Made by a program: the position numbers and the translations under genes. From Catenulispora sp. MAP5-51 (GTDB lineage: Bacteria > Actinomycetota > Actinomycetes > Streptomycetales > Catenulisporaceae): a stretch of 64,000 nt of DNA. The DNA lies in contig NZ_JBGCCH010000040.1 in assembly GCF_041261205.1 (NCBI RefSeq), positions 1 through 64,000 on the forward strand. Reading direction: 5' to 3'. The notes beneath the pieces were generated by a model. That model did no database searches, was not told the origin of the DNA, and was given only the letters and a program-made list of their open reading frames with translations. The first letter of the stretch is position 1, and each line of letters begins with the position of its first letter. Below are positions 32,979 to 43,466 of the stretch, one piece after another.

Positions 32979-33889
32979 CCCTTGCCTCCCGTCGCGCCCC
33001 GGTACATCCGCGACCGGGCCGCGGCCAGCGCGCCTATCACCGCGAGCATCAGGACCGTCATGATCATGGCGTCGGCGCAGCCCTGGGCGTAGTCGAAGCG
33101 TTCCAGTGCGGCCTCGTAGGCCTCGATGGAGATCACGTGTGTACGGCCGTCGGGATCGCCGACCATCAACGCCGAGGGGAACACCGCGAAGGCCATGACG
33201 AACGTCAGGCTGAACGTGGTCAGCAGCCCCGGCAACAGCAGCGGCAGGGTCACGTACCGGAAGCGCTGCCACCAACCGGCGCCGAGGGTGGCGGCGGCCT
33301 TCTCCAGGCTCGGGTGGATGCCCGAGAGGTAGGAGTGGGTCAGCAGGTAGGCGAAGGGGAAGCCGCTGATGATCAGTGAGAGCAGGACGCCGGTGTAGTT
33401 CATGGTCAGCTTCATCGGCGAGGCCGCCAGGCCCAACAGGTGCAGTGTCCGGTTGAACCAGCCGGCCGGGCCGAAGAACTCCAGGATGCCCTCGGCGGTG
33501 AGGACCGTGCCGAGGGTGATCGGCACGACCAGCACCGCGAGCATGATGCGCTTGCCCCGGAAGTCGCGGCGCATCCGGTACGAGATCGGGATCGAGACGC
33601 CCACGTTGATGACCGAGGCGGGGATCGCCAGGGAGAACGTGGCCCAGATCGACTTGCGGGAGAAGGGGTCGCTGAAGAAGCTCCGGTACGCGCCGAACAC
33701 CCCGCCGGCCGTAGGTTGGAACGAGAGCTGCAACCCGTACAGGAACGGGTAGCAGAACAGCGCGATCAGTGCGAGTGCTCCCGGCAGGACGAGCAGCAGG
33801 GTACGGTCTACGCCGCGTTCAGCCAGGCGGTGGCGCAGCGCCAGACGCGGTGGAGCAGTGGGTGGAGTAGTGGTTGTGGCGGCGGTCAT
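32975..33889 (-). CDS. ABC transporter permease (binding-protein-dependent, PotB-like)
   Basis: A 304-residue permease with about six transmembrane segments and the EAA loop IHPSLEKAAATLGAGWWQRF followed by RYVTLPLLLPGLL. It pairs with the following permease to form the membrane channel. The start overlaps the stop of the ATPase gene by four bases (ATGA), so stoichiometric expression is likely. Confidence 0.9.
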   Translation of the reverse strand: MTAATTTTPPTAPPRLALRHRLAERGVDRTLLLVLPGALALIALFCYPFLYGLQLSFQPTAGGVFGAYRSFFSDPFSRKSIWATFSLAIPASVINVGVSIPISYRMRRDFRGKRIMLAVLVVPITLGTVLTAEGILEFFGPAGWFNRTLHLLGLAASPMKLTMNYTGVLLSLIISGFPFAYLLTHSYLSGIHPSLEKAAATLGAGWWQRFRYVTLPLLLPGLLTTFSLTFVMAFAVFPSALMVGDPDGRTHVISIEAYEAALERFDYAQGCADAMIMTVLMLAVIGALAAARSRMYRGATGGKG

Positions 33890-35043
33890 GAGGCAACCGC
33901 CTCCGCCGGGAAGACCAAAGCTCGCTCGGCATCCACGGCGATGTGGAGCCGGTCGCCCGGCCGCACCGGCTGGTGCGCCTTCAGGTGCAGACGCCGCCCT
34001 TGGTCCGTGGCCGCCTCCACGTGCAGCACCCGGCCGTGGTACTCGACGATCTCCGCGACCGCCTCGCCGATCGCGGTCTCGCCCTCGGCGGCGACCCGCA
34101 GGTCCTCCGGCCGGATCGCGACCAAAACCTGCTGCCCGGCCGACAACGCGCCGTCGACCGGGGTACCAGCCGGGTTGCCGGCCCTGGTGCCCACCACCCG
34201 CAGCCCGTCCCCCTCGGCCAGCGCCGTCGTGCCCTCAACCGAGCTCACCCGCAGTGGCAGCAGATTGCGATACCCCATGAACGCCGCCACGTGCGGATCG
34301 GCGGGGTGCTCGTAGAGCTCGGCGGGCGTGCCGATCTGGCTGACCCGGCCGTCGTGCAGCACCACCAGCCGGTCGGCCAGCGACAGCGCCTCCTCCTGGT
34401 CGTGCGTGACGTACACCGTGGTCAGGCCGAAGTCCTGGTGGATGCGGCGGATCTCGCCGCGCATGGCCAGGCGCAGGGCGGCGTCCAGGTTCGAGAGCGG
34501 CTCGTCCATCAGCACCAGGGCCGGTTCGGTCACGATGGCGCGGGCGATCGCGACGCGCTGCTGCTGGCCGCCGGACAGCTGCGCCGGGTGCTTGGCGGCG
34601 TGCTCGGTGAGGCGGACCAGGTTCAGTACGTCGGCGACGCGGCGTTCGGTCTCGGCCTTGGCCACGCCGCGCATCTTCAGGCCGAAGGCGACGTTCGCGC
34701 GCACGGTCAGGTGCGGGAACAGCGCGTAGTTCTGGAACACCATGCCGAAGCCGCGCTTCTCCGGCGGCAGCGTGTCCACGCGGCGGCCGTCGAGCTCGAT
34801 CTCGCCGGCGGTCAGCGGCAGCAGGCCGGCCAGGCAGTTCAGCGCCGTGGTCTTGCCGCAGCCGGAGGGCCCGAGCAGCGCGATGAACTCCCCGCCGGTG
34901 ATCTCCAGGTCCAGGGGGTGCAGCGCGGTGTGGGCGCCGTAGGCCCGGCTGACGCCGCGCAGCGTGAGCCGGCCGAGTTGGGAGGCGGGCCGGCGCGGGG
35001 GCGAGGCCTGCGGGGAGGGGGAGGTCGCGGCGGTCGTCGTCAC
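33886..35043 (-). CDS. ABC transporter ATP-binding protein (PotA/FbpC-like with TOBE domain)
   Basis: A 385-residue importer ATPase. Walker A GPSGCGKTTALN (about residues 58-69), Q-loop MVFQNYALFPHLTV, signature LSGGQQQRVAIARAI, Walker B LVLMDEPLSNLDA and switch His in VYVTHDQEEA are intact; the last 120 residues form a TOBE-type regulatory domain. The GTG start overlaps the stop of the solute-binding-protein gene by four bases. Spermidine/iron-class ATPases and sugar-class MsmK-like ATPases both share this layout. Confidence 0.92.
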   Translation of the reverse strand: MTTTAATSPSPQASPPRRPASQLGRLTLRGVSRAYGAHTALHPLDLEITGGEFIALLGPSGCGKTTALNCLAGLLPLTAGEIELDGRRVDTLPPEKRGFGMVFQNYALFPHLTVRANVAFGLKMRGVAKAETERRVADVLNLVRLTEHAAKHPAQLSGGQQQRVAIARAIVTEPALVLMDEPLSNLDAALRLAMRGEIRRIHQDFGLTTVYVTHDQEEALSLADRLVVLHDGRVSQIGTPAELYEHPADPHVAAFMGYRNLLPLRVSSVEGTTALAEGDGLRVVGTRAGNPAGTPVDGALSAGQQVLVAIRPEDLRVAAEGETAIGEAVAEIVEYHGRVLHVEAATDQGRRLHLKAHQPVRPGDRLHIAVDAERALVFPAEAVAS

Positions 35044-36272
35044 TTCGCCGCGCCGATCTTCTTGTCCCACAGGTCGAACGCGGTGACCTGGGCCTGCGCG
35101 GGCAGCGAGTTGCGGATCGGGCCGGTGGAGGTCCAGGTGTCGAAGTCGGGGTCGCCGTACTTCTGGACGACCTGCTGCGAGGCGGCCGGGGCCTGGGACA
35201 GGGTCACGCCCTTGACCGCCGGGCCCGGGTAGAAGTAGCCCTGGTCGTACGTCGCAGCCTGCTGATCCGGGGTCAGGGCGAAGGCCAGCAGCCGCAGCAC
35301 CGCGGTGAGGTGGTCGGCCGGGATGCCCTTGGGGATCACGCCGTACTGCGCGTCGCTGACCCAGGTCAGGTTGTCGAACTTGGCGACCTTCACCCCGGCC
35401 GGGACGGTGCCGGTGGCGCGCGGGTTGATGTACCAGCCGGCGGTGGAGGCGATGATCCAGACGGTGCCCTGCGCGATGCCGGTCATCGTCGCGGAGGTCT
35501 TCGTCGGGTAGCTCTCGACGTACTTGCCCAGCTGCGCCAGGTAGTCCCAGGTCTTGGCCCACCCGTTGGTCGGATCGCTCGGGTCGGAGTCGCCGAGCAG
35601 GTATGGCAGACCCATGAGAAAGGTGCGGCCCGGTCCGGAGTTGCGGGGCTGGGCGTACTGGAACTTGCCGGGGTGCGCCTGGGCCCAGGCCAGCAGGGCG
35701 TCCGGCGTGGTCGGGGCTGTGGCGACCTTGCCCGGGTCGTACTCCAGCAGCGGCCCGGAGGGGGTGACCACCAGTTCGATGCCCTGGTCCTGGGCGAGCG
35801 CGGCCATGGAGGCGGCGGCCGGCTGGTAGTTCGCCATCAGGTTCGGGAAGAAGGTGTCGTAGTAGGGCTTGAGGTCGTACCAGAGCTGCTTCTCGATCCC
35901 GGCGGCCAAGCCGTCGGTTCCGGTGAGCACCAGGTCGATCTGCACGTTCCCGCCCTGCTGCTGCGCCTGCACCTTCGGAGCCAGCTCCGGCGCGGTGCCG
36001 GTGCTGGTGGTGATGCCGGAGACGACCTCGGGGTGCCGGGCCTTGAACGCGTCCAGGATCGGCTGGGTCAGCTGCAGGTTCCCGGCCACGTCCAGGATGG
36101 TCAGCGCCACCGGCTTGGACGGCGCGGTGGCCAGCGTGCTCGGCGGCGCGGCCTTGGCAGAGCTCGACGATCCCGGTGCCCCGCAGGCGGACAGAACCGG
36201 AGCGGCGGCGGCGCCGGCGGCCAGCGAGCCGAGCAGGGTGCGGCGGGACATGGCTGTTTTGCGCACGGACAT
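35040..36272 (-). CDS. ABC transporter solute-binding lipoprotein
   Basis: A 410-residue extracytoplasmic binding protein. The signal combines a twin-arginine start (MSRRTLLGSLAAGAAAAPVL) with a lipobox LSAC (Cys at about residue 30), so it is probably Tat-exported and lipid-anchored. The body has the two-lobed shape of the spermidine/iron binding class (VALTILDVAGNLQLTQPILD, WYINPRATGTVPAGVKVAK, GIPADHLTAVLRLLAFALTP). AAGGA lies seven bases before ATG. First gene of the ABC set; an 84-base gap to the dehydratase gene could hold an extra promoter. The ligand is inferred from context to be a uronate or oligogalacturonide. Confidence 0.88.
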   Translation of the reverse strand: MSVRKTAMSRRTLLGSLAAGAAAAPVLSACGAPGSSSSAKAAPPSTLATAPSKPVALTILDVAGNLQLTQPILDAFKARHPEVVSGITTSTGTAPELAPKVQAQQQGGNVQIDLVLTGTDGLAAGIEKQLWYDLKPYYDTFFPNLMANYQPAAASMAALAQDQGIELVVTPSGPLLEYDPGKVATAPTTPDALLAWAQAHPGKFQYAQPRNSGPGRTFLMGLPYLLGDSDPSDPTNGWAKTWDYLAQLGKYVESYPTKTSATMTGIAQGTVWIIASTAGWYINPRATGTVPAGVKVAKFDNLTWVSDAQYGVIPKGIPADHLTAVLRLLAFALTPDQQAATYDQGYFYPGPAVKGVTLSQAPAASQQVVQKYGDPDFDTWTSTGPIRNSLPAQAQVTAFDLWDKKIGAAK

Positions 36273-36356
36273 AGGGGTGTCCTTCGCTTGGTGTCGGTGC
36301 GGAGCCGACGCCGCTGATGTGCGGCGGGGCTTGATGCTGAGACTGGAACTACGTGC

Positions 36357-38207
36357 TCAGTGCGGGTCCGGCACCGGGTTCACACCGGGCCGGGCAAGGA
36401 AGTCGAAGTCACAGCCCTGATTCGCCTGCGTGATGTGCTCGGCGTACAGGGATCCGTATCCGCGTTCGAACCGTGGCGCCGGGGCTTGCCAGGCCGCACG
36501 GCGTCGTTCGAGTTCGGCGTCGTCGACCTCCAGGCGCAGCGTGCGCGCCGGGACGTCCAGGGTGATCACATCGCCGGTCCGCACCAGCGCCAGCGGCCCG
36601 CCGGCGTGCGACTCCGGCGCGACGTGCAGGACGCAGGTCCCGTAGCTGGTGCCGCTCATCCGGGCGTCGGAGATCCGGACCAGGTCCTTCACGCCCTTCT
36701 TGAGCAGGTAGGCCGGGATCGGCAGCATCCCGTACTCCGGCATGCCGGGGCCGCCGAGCGGGCCCGCGCCGCGCAGCACCAGGACCGTGTCCTCGGTGAC
36801 GCCCAGATCCGGGTCGTCGATGCGGGCCAGCAGGTCGGGGTAGGAGTCGAAGACGACCGCCGGTCCGGAGTGGGTGAGCAGGCGCGGCTCGGCGGCCAGG
36901 TGCTTGATCACCGCGCCGTCCGGGGCCAGGTTGCCGCGCAGGACCGCGACGCCGCCGTGCTCGGCCACCGGGTTGTCCGGCGTGCGGATCACCTCGGGGT
37001 CGTGGATCTGGCCATCAGCGTAGTACGCGCCGAAGGAGGTCCCGGCGACCGTCGGCCGGTCCGGGTGCAGGATCCCCGGGACCTCGGAAAGCTGGCGGAG
37101 CAAGGCTTTCAGGCCGCCTGCGTAGTAGAAGTCCTCCATCAGGAACCGCCCGACCGGCCGGACGTCGGCCAGCACCGGGACGCGCTCCCCGATCGCGTCG
37201 AAGTCGTCCAGCCGCAGTTCCACGCCGAGCCGGCCGGCCATCGCGATCAGGTGGATCAGGGCATTGGTGGAGCCGCTGAGCGTGAGCACGGTGGCCGCCG
37301 CGTCCTCGAACGCCTCGCGGGTCATGACCTGGTCCGGAGTGAGCCCTTCCAGCGCGATCGCGACCGCGCGCATGCCGGAGGCAGCAGCCATCCGGTGGTG
37401 CGCGGAGTCCACGGCCGGGATCGAGGACGCGCCGGGCAGAGACATGCCCAGGGCCTCGGCGCACGCGGTCATGGTCGAGGCCGTGCCCATCGTCATGCAG
37501 TGCCCGGGCGAGCGGGCCAGGCCGCACTCGACCTCGGCCATCTCGCACTCCCCCACGCGCCCGGCCCGGTACTCGTCGAAGTACCCGAACAGGTCGGTGC
37601 CGCTGCCGAGCGTCTTGCCCCGGTGGTGGCCGCGAAGCATGGGCCCGGCCGGGACGAACAGCGCCGGGAGCCCGGCGCTGGCGGCGCCCATGAGCAGCGC
37701 CGGCGTGGTCTTGTCGCAGCCGCCCATCAGCACCGCGCCGTCCACCGGGTAGGAGCGCAGCAGCTCCTCGGTCTCCATCGCCAGCAGGTTGCGGTAGAGC
37801 ATCGGCGTGGGCTTCTGGAACGTCTCGGACAGTGTGGACACCGGGAACTCCAGCGGGAACCCGCCGGCCTGCCACACCCCGCGCTTGACCTGCTCGGCCC
37901 GCTCGCGCAGGTGCATGTGGCAGGGGTTGATGTCCGACCAGGTGTTCAGGATCGCGATGACCGGCTTGCCCAGGTGCTCCTCCGGCAGATAGCCGAGCTG
38001 GCGCATGCGGGAGCGGTGGCTGAAGGCACGCAGGTGGCCGCCGGTCGCGCCCTCGCCGAACCAGGCCGCGCTGCGCAGCTGAACCGGGGCGCCATCAGCG
38101 TTTCCGGCTTCGTGTGTAGCTCGGTGGGTAGTCCTGTGGGCAGCTTCTTGGGTAGTCCCGTGGGCAGCTTGTCGGGTAGCCCGGTCGGGAGCGCCGGTCA
38201 CAGCCAT
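36357..38207 (-). CDS. IlvD/Edd family sugar-acid dehydratase
   Basis: A 616-residue iron-sulfur dehydratase related to dihydroxy-acid dehydratase and the L-arabinonate/D-xylonate/galactonate dehydratases. Candidate cluster ligands are Cys96 (NTWSDINPCHMH), Cys164 (MGGCDKTTPA) and Cys237 (GHCMTMGTAST); the late SDARMSGTSYGT loop supplies the catalytic Ser. It would remove water from an aldonate or aldarate to give a 2-keto-3-deoxy acid. Context (Udh and KdgD) makes galactarate the most sensible substrate. The ATG at 38207 overlaps the KdgD gene by 10 bases and has GGAG six bases upstream. The first 30 or so residues come from a 24-base tandem repeat and are not part of the family. Confidence 0.87.
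   Translation of the reverse strand: MAVTGAPDRATRQAAHGTTQEAAHRTTHRATHEAGNADGAPVQLRSAAWFGEGATGGHLRAFSHRSRMRQLGYLPEEHLGKPVIAILNTWSDINPCHMHLRERAEQVKRGVWQAGGFPLEFPVSTLSETFQKPTPMLYRNLLAMETEELLRSYPVDGAVLMGGCDKTTPALLMGAASAGLPALFVPAGPMLRGHHRGKTLGSGTDLFGYFDEYRAGRVGECEMAEVECGLARSPGHCMTMGTASTMTACAEALGMSLPGASSIPAVDSAHHRMAAASGMRAVAIALEGLTPDQVMTREAFEDAAATVLTLSGSTNALIHLIAMAGRLGVELRLDDFDAIGERVPVLADVRPVGRFLMEDFYYAGGLKALLRQLSEVPGILHPDRPTVAGTSFGAYYADGQIHDPEVIRTPDNPVAEHGGVAVLRGNLAPDGAVIKHLAAEPRLLTHSGPAVVFDSYPDLLARIDDPDLGVTEDTVLVLRGAGPLGGPGMPEYGMLPIPAYLLKKGVKDLVRISDARMSGTSYGTCVLHVAPESHAGGPLALVRTGDVITLDVPARTLRLEVDDAELERRRAAWQAPAPRFERGYGSLYAEHITQANQGCDFDFLARPGVNPVPDPH
38126..38197 (-). repeat. 24-bp tandem repeat (three copies) coding the dehydratase N-terminus
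   Basis: Three adjacent 24-base units begin GGGTAGTCCT, GGGTAGTCCC and GGGTAGCCCG on the plus strand and encode the related octapeptides QAAHGTTQ, EAAHRTTH and RATHEAGN at the N-terminus of the dehydratase. The unit keeps the reading frame. Confidence 0.85.
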
Positions 38208-39142
38208 CCTCCGCTCCGCCACTGGTCGAGCACGGCGGCGATCCGGTCCCGCACCGGCTGCGGCAGCGCGCGCGAGGGCGGACGCACGTCGCGGCCGATG
38301 AAGCCGAGCTGGGCCAGCGCCTCCTTCACCACGCTGACGTTGTCCGCACTGGCATCGGCGGCCCGCAGCTCCTCGAACTCCCGGACCGTCTCCCAGAGCA
38401 GCATCGACTTGGCGAAGTCGCCGCCGCGCAACGCGTCCAGCATCGCCGCGGACAGCCGGGGCGCGACGTTGACCAGCCCGGAGGTGAAACCGGTCGCGCC
38501 GACGGCCCAGTAGCCCGGCGCGGACAGCTCGGCGAGCCCGGCGATCCAGGCGAAGGCCTCCAGACCGGCGTCGCGCGCCACCGAGGCGAAGCGCACCGGG
38601 TCCGGGACCGCGTACTTCACCCCGATCACGTTCGGGCTGTGCCGGGCCAGCGTGGCTATGTGCTCCCCGGCCACGCGCTCGTCGCGGATGTAGAGGATGA
38701 CGCCGAGCCCGGGCACCGCGTCGGCGATGACGCGGTGGTACTCGATCCAGCCCTCGGCGGAGCGGTAGGGGTGCACCGGCTGGTGGATCATCAGGGCACT
38801 GGCGCCCACGTCGGCGGCGTGGCGTGCGGCGTCGACCGCGCTGGCGATGTCCAGGCCGACGCCGGCCACCACCTCGGCCCGGCCGTCCACGGCCTCGACC
38901 GTCGATTCCACCGCCCGCCGCTTCTCCGGCTCGCTGAGAGTGTAGAACTCGCCGGTGTTGCCGTTCGGCGTCACGGCCTGGACGCCGTCCTGGACCAGGC
39001 GGCGGATCAGCGCGGCGTGCCCGGGCCAGTCGACGCCGCCGTCGGGGGCGAAGGGGGTGGCCGGGATCGCCACCACCGTCGCCAGCCGGGCCCGCAGGCT
39101 GTCCAACGGGGACGGCGCAGCGTCTTCCGATGCGGTGGTCAT
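38198..39142 (-). CDS. kdgD: KdgD-like 5-dehydro-4-deoxyglucarate dehydratase (DapA superfamily)
   Basis: A 314-residue Schiff-base aldolase/dehydratase of the DHDPS superfamily. Lys176 in NVIGVKYAVPD forms the imine, Tyr151 in VILYIRDERV is the acid/base, and TPNGNTGEFYTLS is the substrate carboxylate loop. Length and the GNTGEF signature fit KdgD, which converts 5-keto-4-deoxyglucarate to alpha-ketoglutarate semialdehyde and CO2; other DHDPS relatives (for example 2-keto-3-deoxy-arabinonate dehydratase) remain possible. GGAG lies nine bases before ATG. Its end overlaps the start of the IlvD/Edd gene; 44 bases separate it from the GntR gene. Confidence 0.78.
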   Translation of the reverse strand: MTTASEDAAPSPLDSLRARLATVVAIPATPFAPDGGVDWPGHAALIRRLVQDGVQAVTPNGNTGEFYTLSEPEKRRAVESTVEAVDGRAEVVAGVGLDIASAVDAARHAADVGASALMIHQPVHPYRSAEGWIEYHRVIADAVPGLGVILYIRDERVAGEHIATLARHSPNVIGVKYAVPDPVRFASVARDAGLEAFAWIAGLAELSAPGYWAVGATGFTSGLVNVAPRLSAAMLDALRGGDFAKSMLLWETVREFEELRAADASADNVSVVKEALAQLGFIGRDVRPPSRALPQPVRDRIAAVLDQWRSGGWL

Positions 39143-39186
39143 GGATATCCGCTCCGTTTCTTCTTCGGCCGGTCGGCTCAGGTGGT

Positions 39187-39855
39187 TCATGCGGCGTCCT
39201 CGGCGAAGTTGCGCGCCACGAAGGAGCTGATGTGGCTGCGCATCAGGTTCCTGACCTCTTCGGCCTTCCCGCGCTCGGCCGCCGCGAGGATCGCGCGGTG
39301 CTCCGCGGCCTCCCTTTCCCACGACGGCCGCTGGGCCCACGCCGCGGCGGACACCAGGGCGGTCTGGTCGCGCAGGTCGTCCAAAGTCCGTACCAGCAAC
39401 GGATTTCCGCATCCGAGGTACATCTCGCGGTGGAACACCCGGTTGGCCAGGGACCGCTCGGCGGCGTCGGCCGAGCGGTCGGCGGCCTCCAGCGCGCGCC
39501 GTGCCGCCGACCAGTCGCCGCTGGCGGCGACGGTCCGTCCGGCCGCCACCGGCTCCAGCAGAAGCCGCATGTCGTATATGCAGCGCGCGTGCGCACGGTC
39601 CATCTCCCGTACCGCGCCGCCTTTATAAGGACTCGTCGTCACCAGCCCGGTCCCGGCCAGCGTCTTGAGCGCCTCGCGCACCGGGGTCTTGGACACCCCG
39701 AGGTGGGCGGCCAGCTCGGTCTCCACCAGCGGCTGCCCGGGCTTGAGCTCGCCGGCCAGGATCGCGTGCTTGATAGCCGCCAGCACCGCCTCGGTGCGAG
39801 ACGGCAGCGCGCCGGGCGGGGATCCCATGGGGGATGACAGAGCCAGATCGGGCAT
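39187..39855 (-). CDS. GntR family regulator (FadR subfamily) of the uronate operon
   Basis: A 222-residue regulator with a winged HTH at about residues 18-85 (SRTEAVLAAIKHAILAGELK, then VETELAAHLGVSKTPVREAL and TSPYKGGAVREM) and an FCD effector domain after it (MRLLLEPVAAGRTVAAS, HREMYLGCGNPLLVR, HRAILAAAERG). FCD members commonly bind sugar acids. It is the first gene of the operon, starts at ATG 39855 with GGAG five bases upstream, and a perfect 16-base palindrome lies 25 bases upstream, so autoregulation of the whole operon with a uronate-derived inducer is likely. Confidence 0.9.
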   Translation of the reverse strand: MPDLALSSPMGSPPGALPSRTEAVLAAIKHAILAGELKPGQPLVETELAAHLGVSKTPVREALKTLAGTGLVTTSPYKGGAVREMDRAHARCIYDMRLLLEPVAAGRTVAASGDWSAARRALEAADRSADAAERSLANRVFHREMYLGCGNPLLVRTLDDLRDQTALVSAAAWAQRPSWEREAAEHRAILAAAERGKAEEVRNLMRSHISSFVARNFAEDAA

Positions 39856-39879
39856 CGCGACTCCAGAGAGGTTCGTCAG

Positions 39880-39895
39880 ATCTCATATATGAGAT
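39880..39895. promoter_or_regulatory. Perfect 16-bp palindrome ATCTCATATATGAGAT, GntR operator candidate
   Basis: A perfect even palindrome, very AT-rich against the local background, lies 25 bases upstream of the GntR start codon and in the divergent region to the CE1 esterase gene. Size and position match FadR-subfamily operators. No second copy was noticed in the window. Confidence 0.8.
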
Positions 39896-39962
39896 GCTGT
39901 GGGAGCCTAAGCCTGGCGGCCAGGCCCGTCAAGGCTCTGCGGAACGTCCGGACCAGGTTCGG

Positions 39963-39973
39963 CGAAACTTTCA
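39963..39973. promoter_or_regulatory. GAAACTTTC palindrome upstream of CE1 esterase
   Basis: CGAAACTTTCA, with the odd palindrome GAAA-C-TTTC, lies 136 bases before the esterase start. The same element (with G at the centre) occurs upstream of the GH5 gene. Similar GAAA-N-TTTC boxes have been reported upstream of actinomycete xylan and cellulose genes, from memory. Confidence 0.55.
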
Positions 39974-40108
39974 TATCTGGCATGCGAGCAGGCAGGGCGA
40001 ACGTCCCGTTCCCGCCGCATCGCTTGGCTCCCGGGCGCGTCCGTTCCTAGCGTGAGGCGCAGGCCGCTGAACCGACTCGGCGGCACTTCGCAGTGCGCAG
40101 GAGGTCCC

Positions 40109-43362
<3,254 letters not shown>

Positions 43363-43382
43363 GGTAGCAGTCTGGTTTGGCA

Positions 43383-43425
43383 GGGCTCTGCGGAGGCGGG
43401 GAAGCGATGGGTCTCCGCAGGGCCC
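43383..43425. terminator. Stem-loop terminator between GH5 and beta-lactamase-fold genes
   Basis: A 13-base stem (43383-43395 with 43413-43425, one G-T wobble) and a 17-base loop lie in the 104-base gap between convergent genes, 20 bases after the GH5 stop. It can serve both directions. Confidence 0.7.
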
Positions 43426-43466
43426 GTTCCCTTATGGGGACTACGGTTTCCTGAAGCGCTGCCGCG

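Noticed and set aside
36360-38513. 717-codon plus-strand frame opposite the dehydratase
   Set aside because: Antisense shadow of a strongly conserved Fe-S dehydratase; no start signal or motif.
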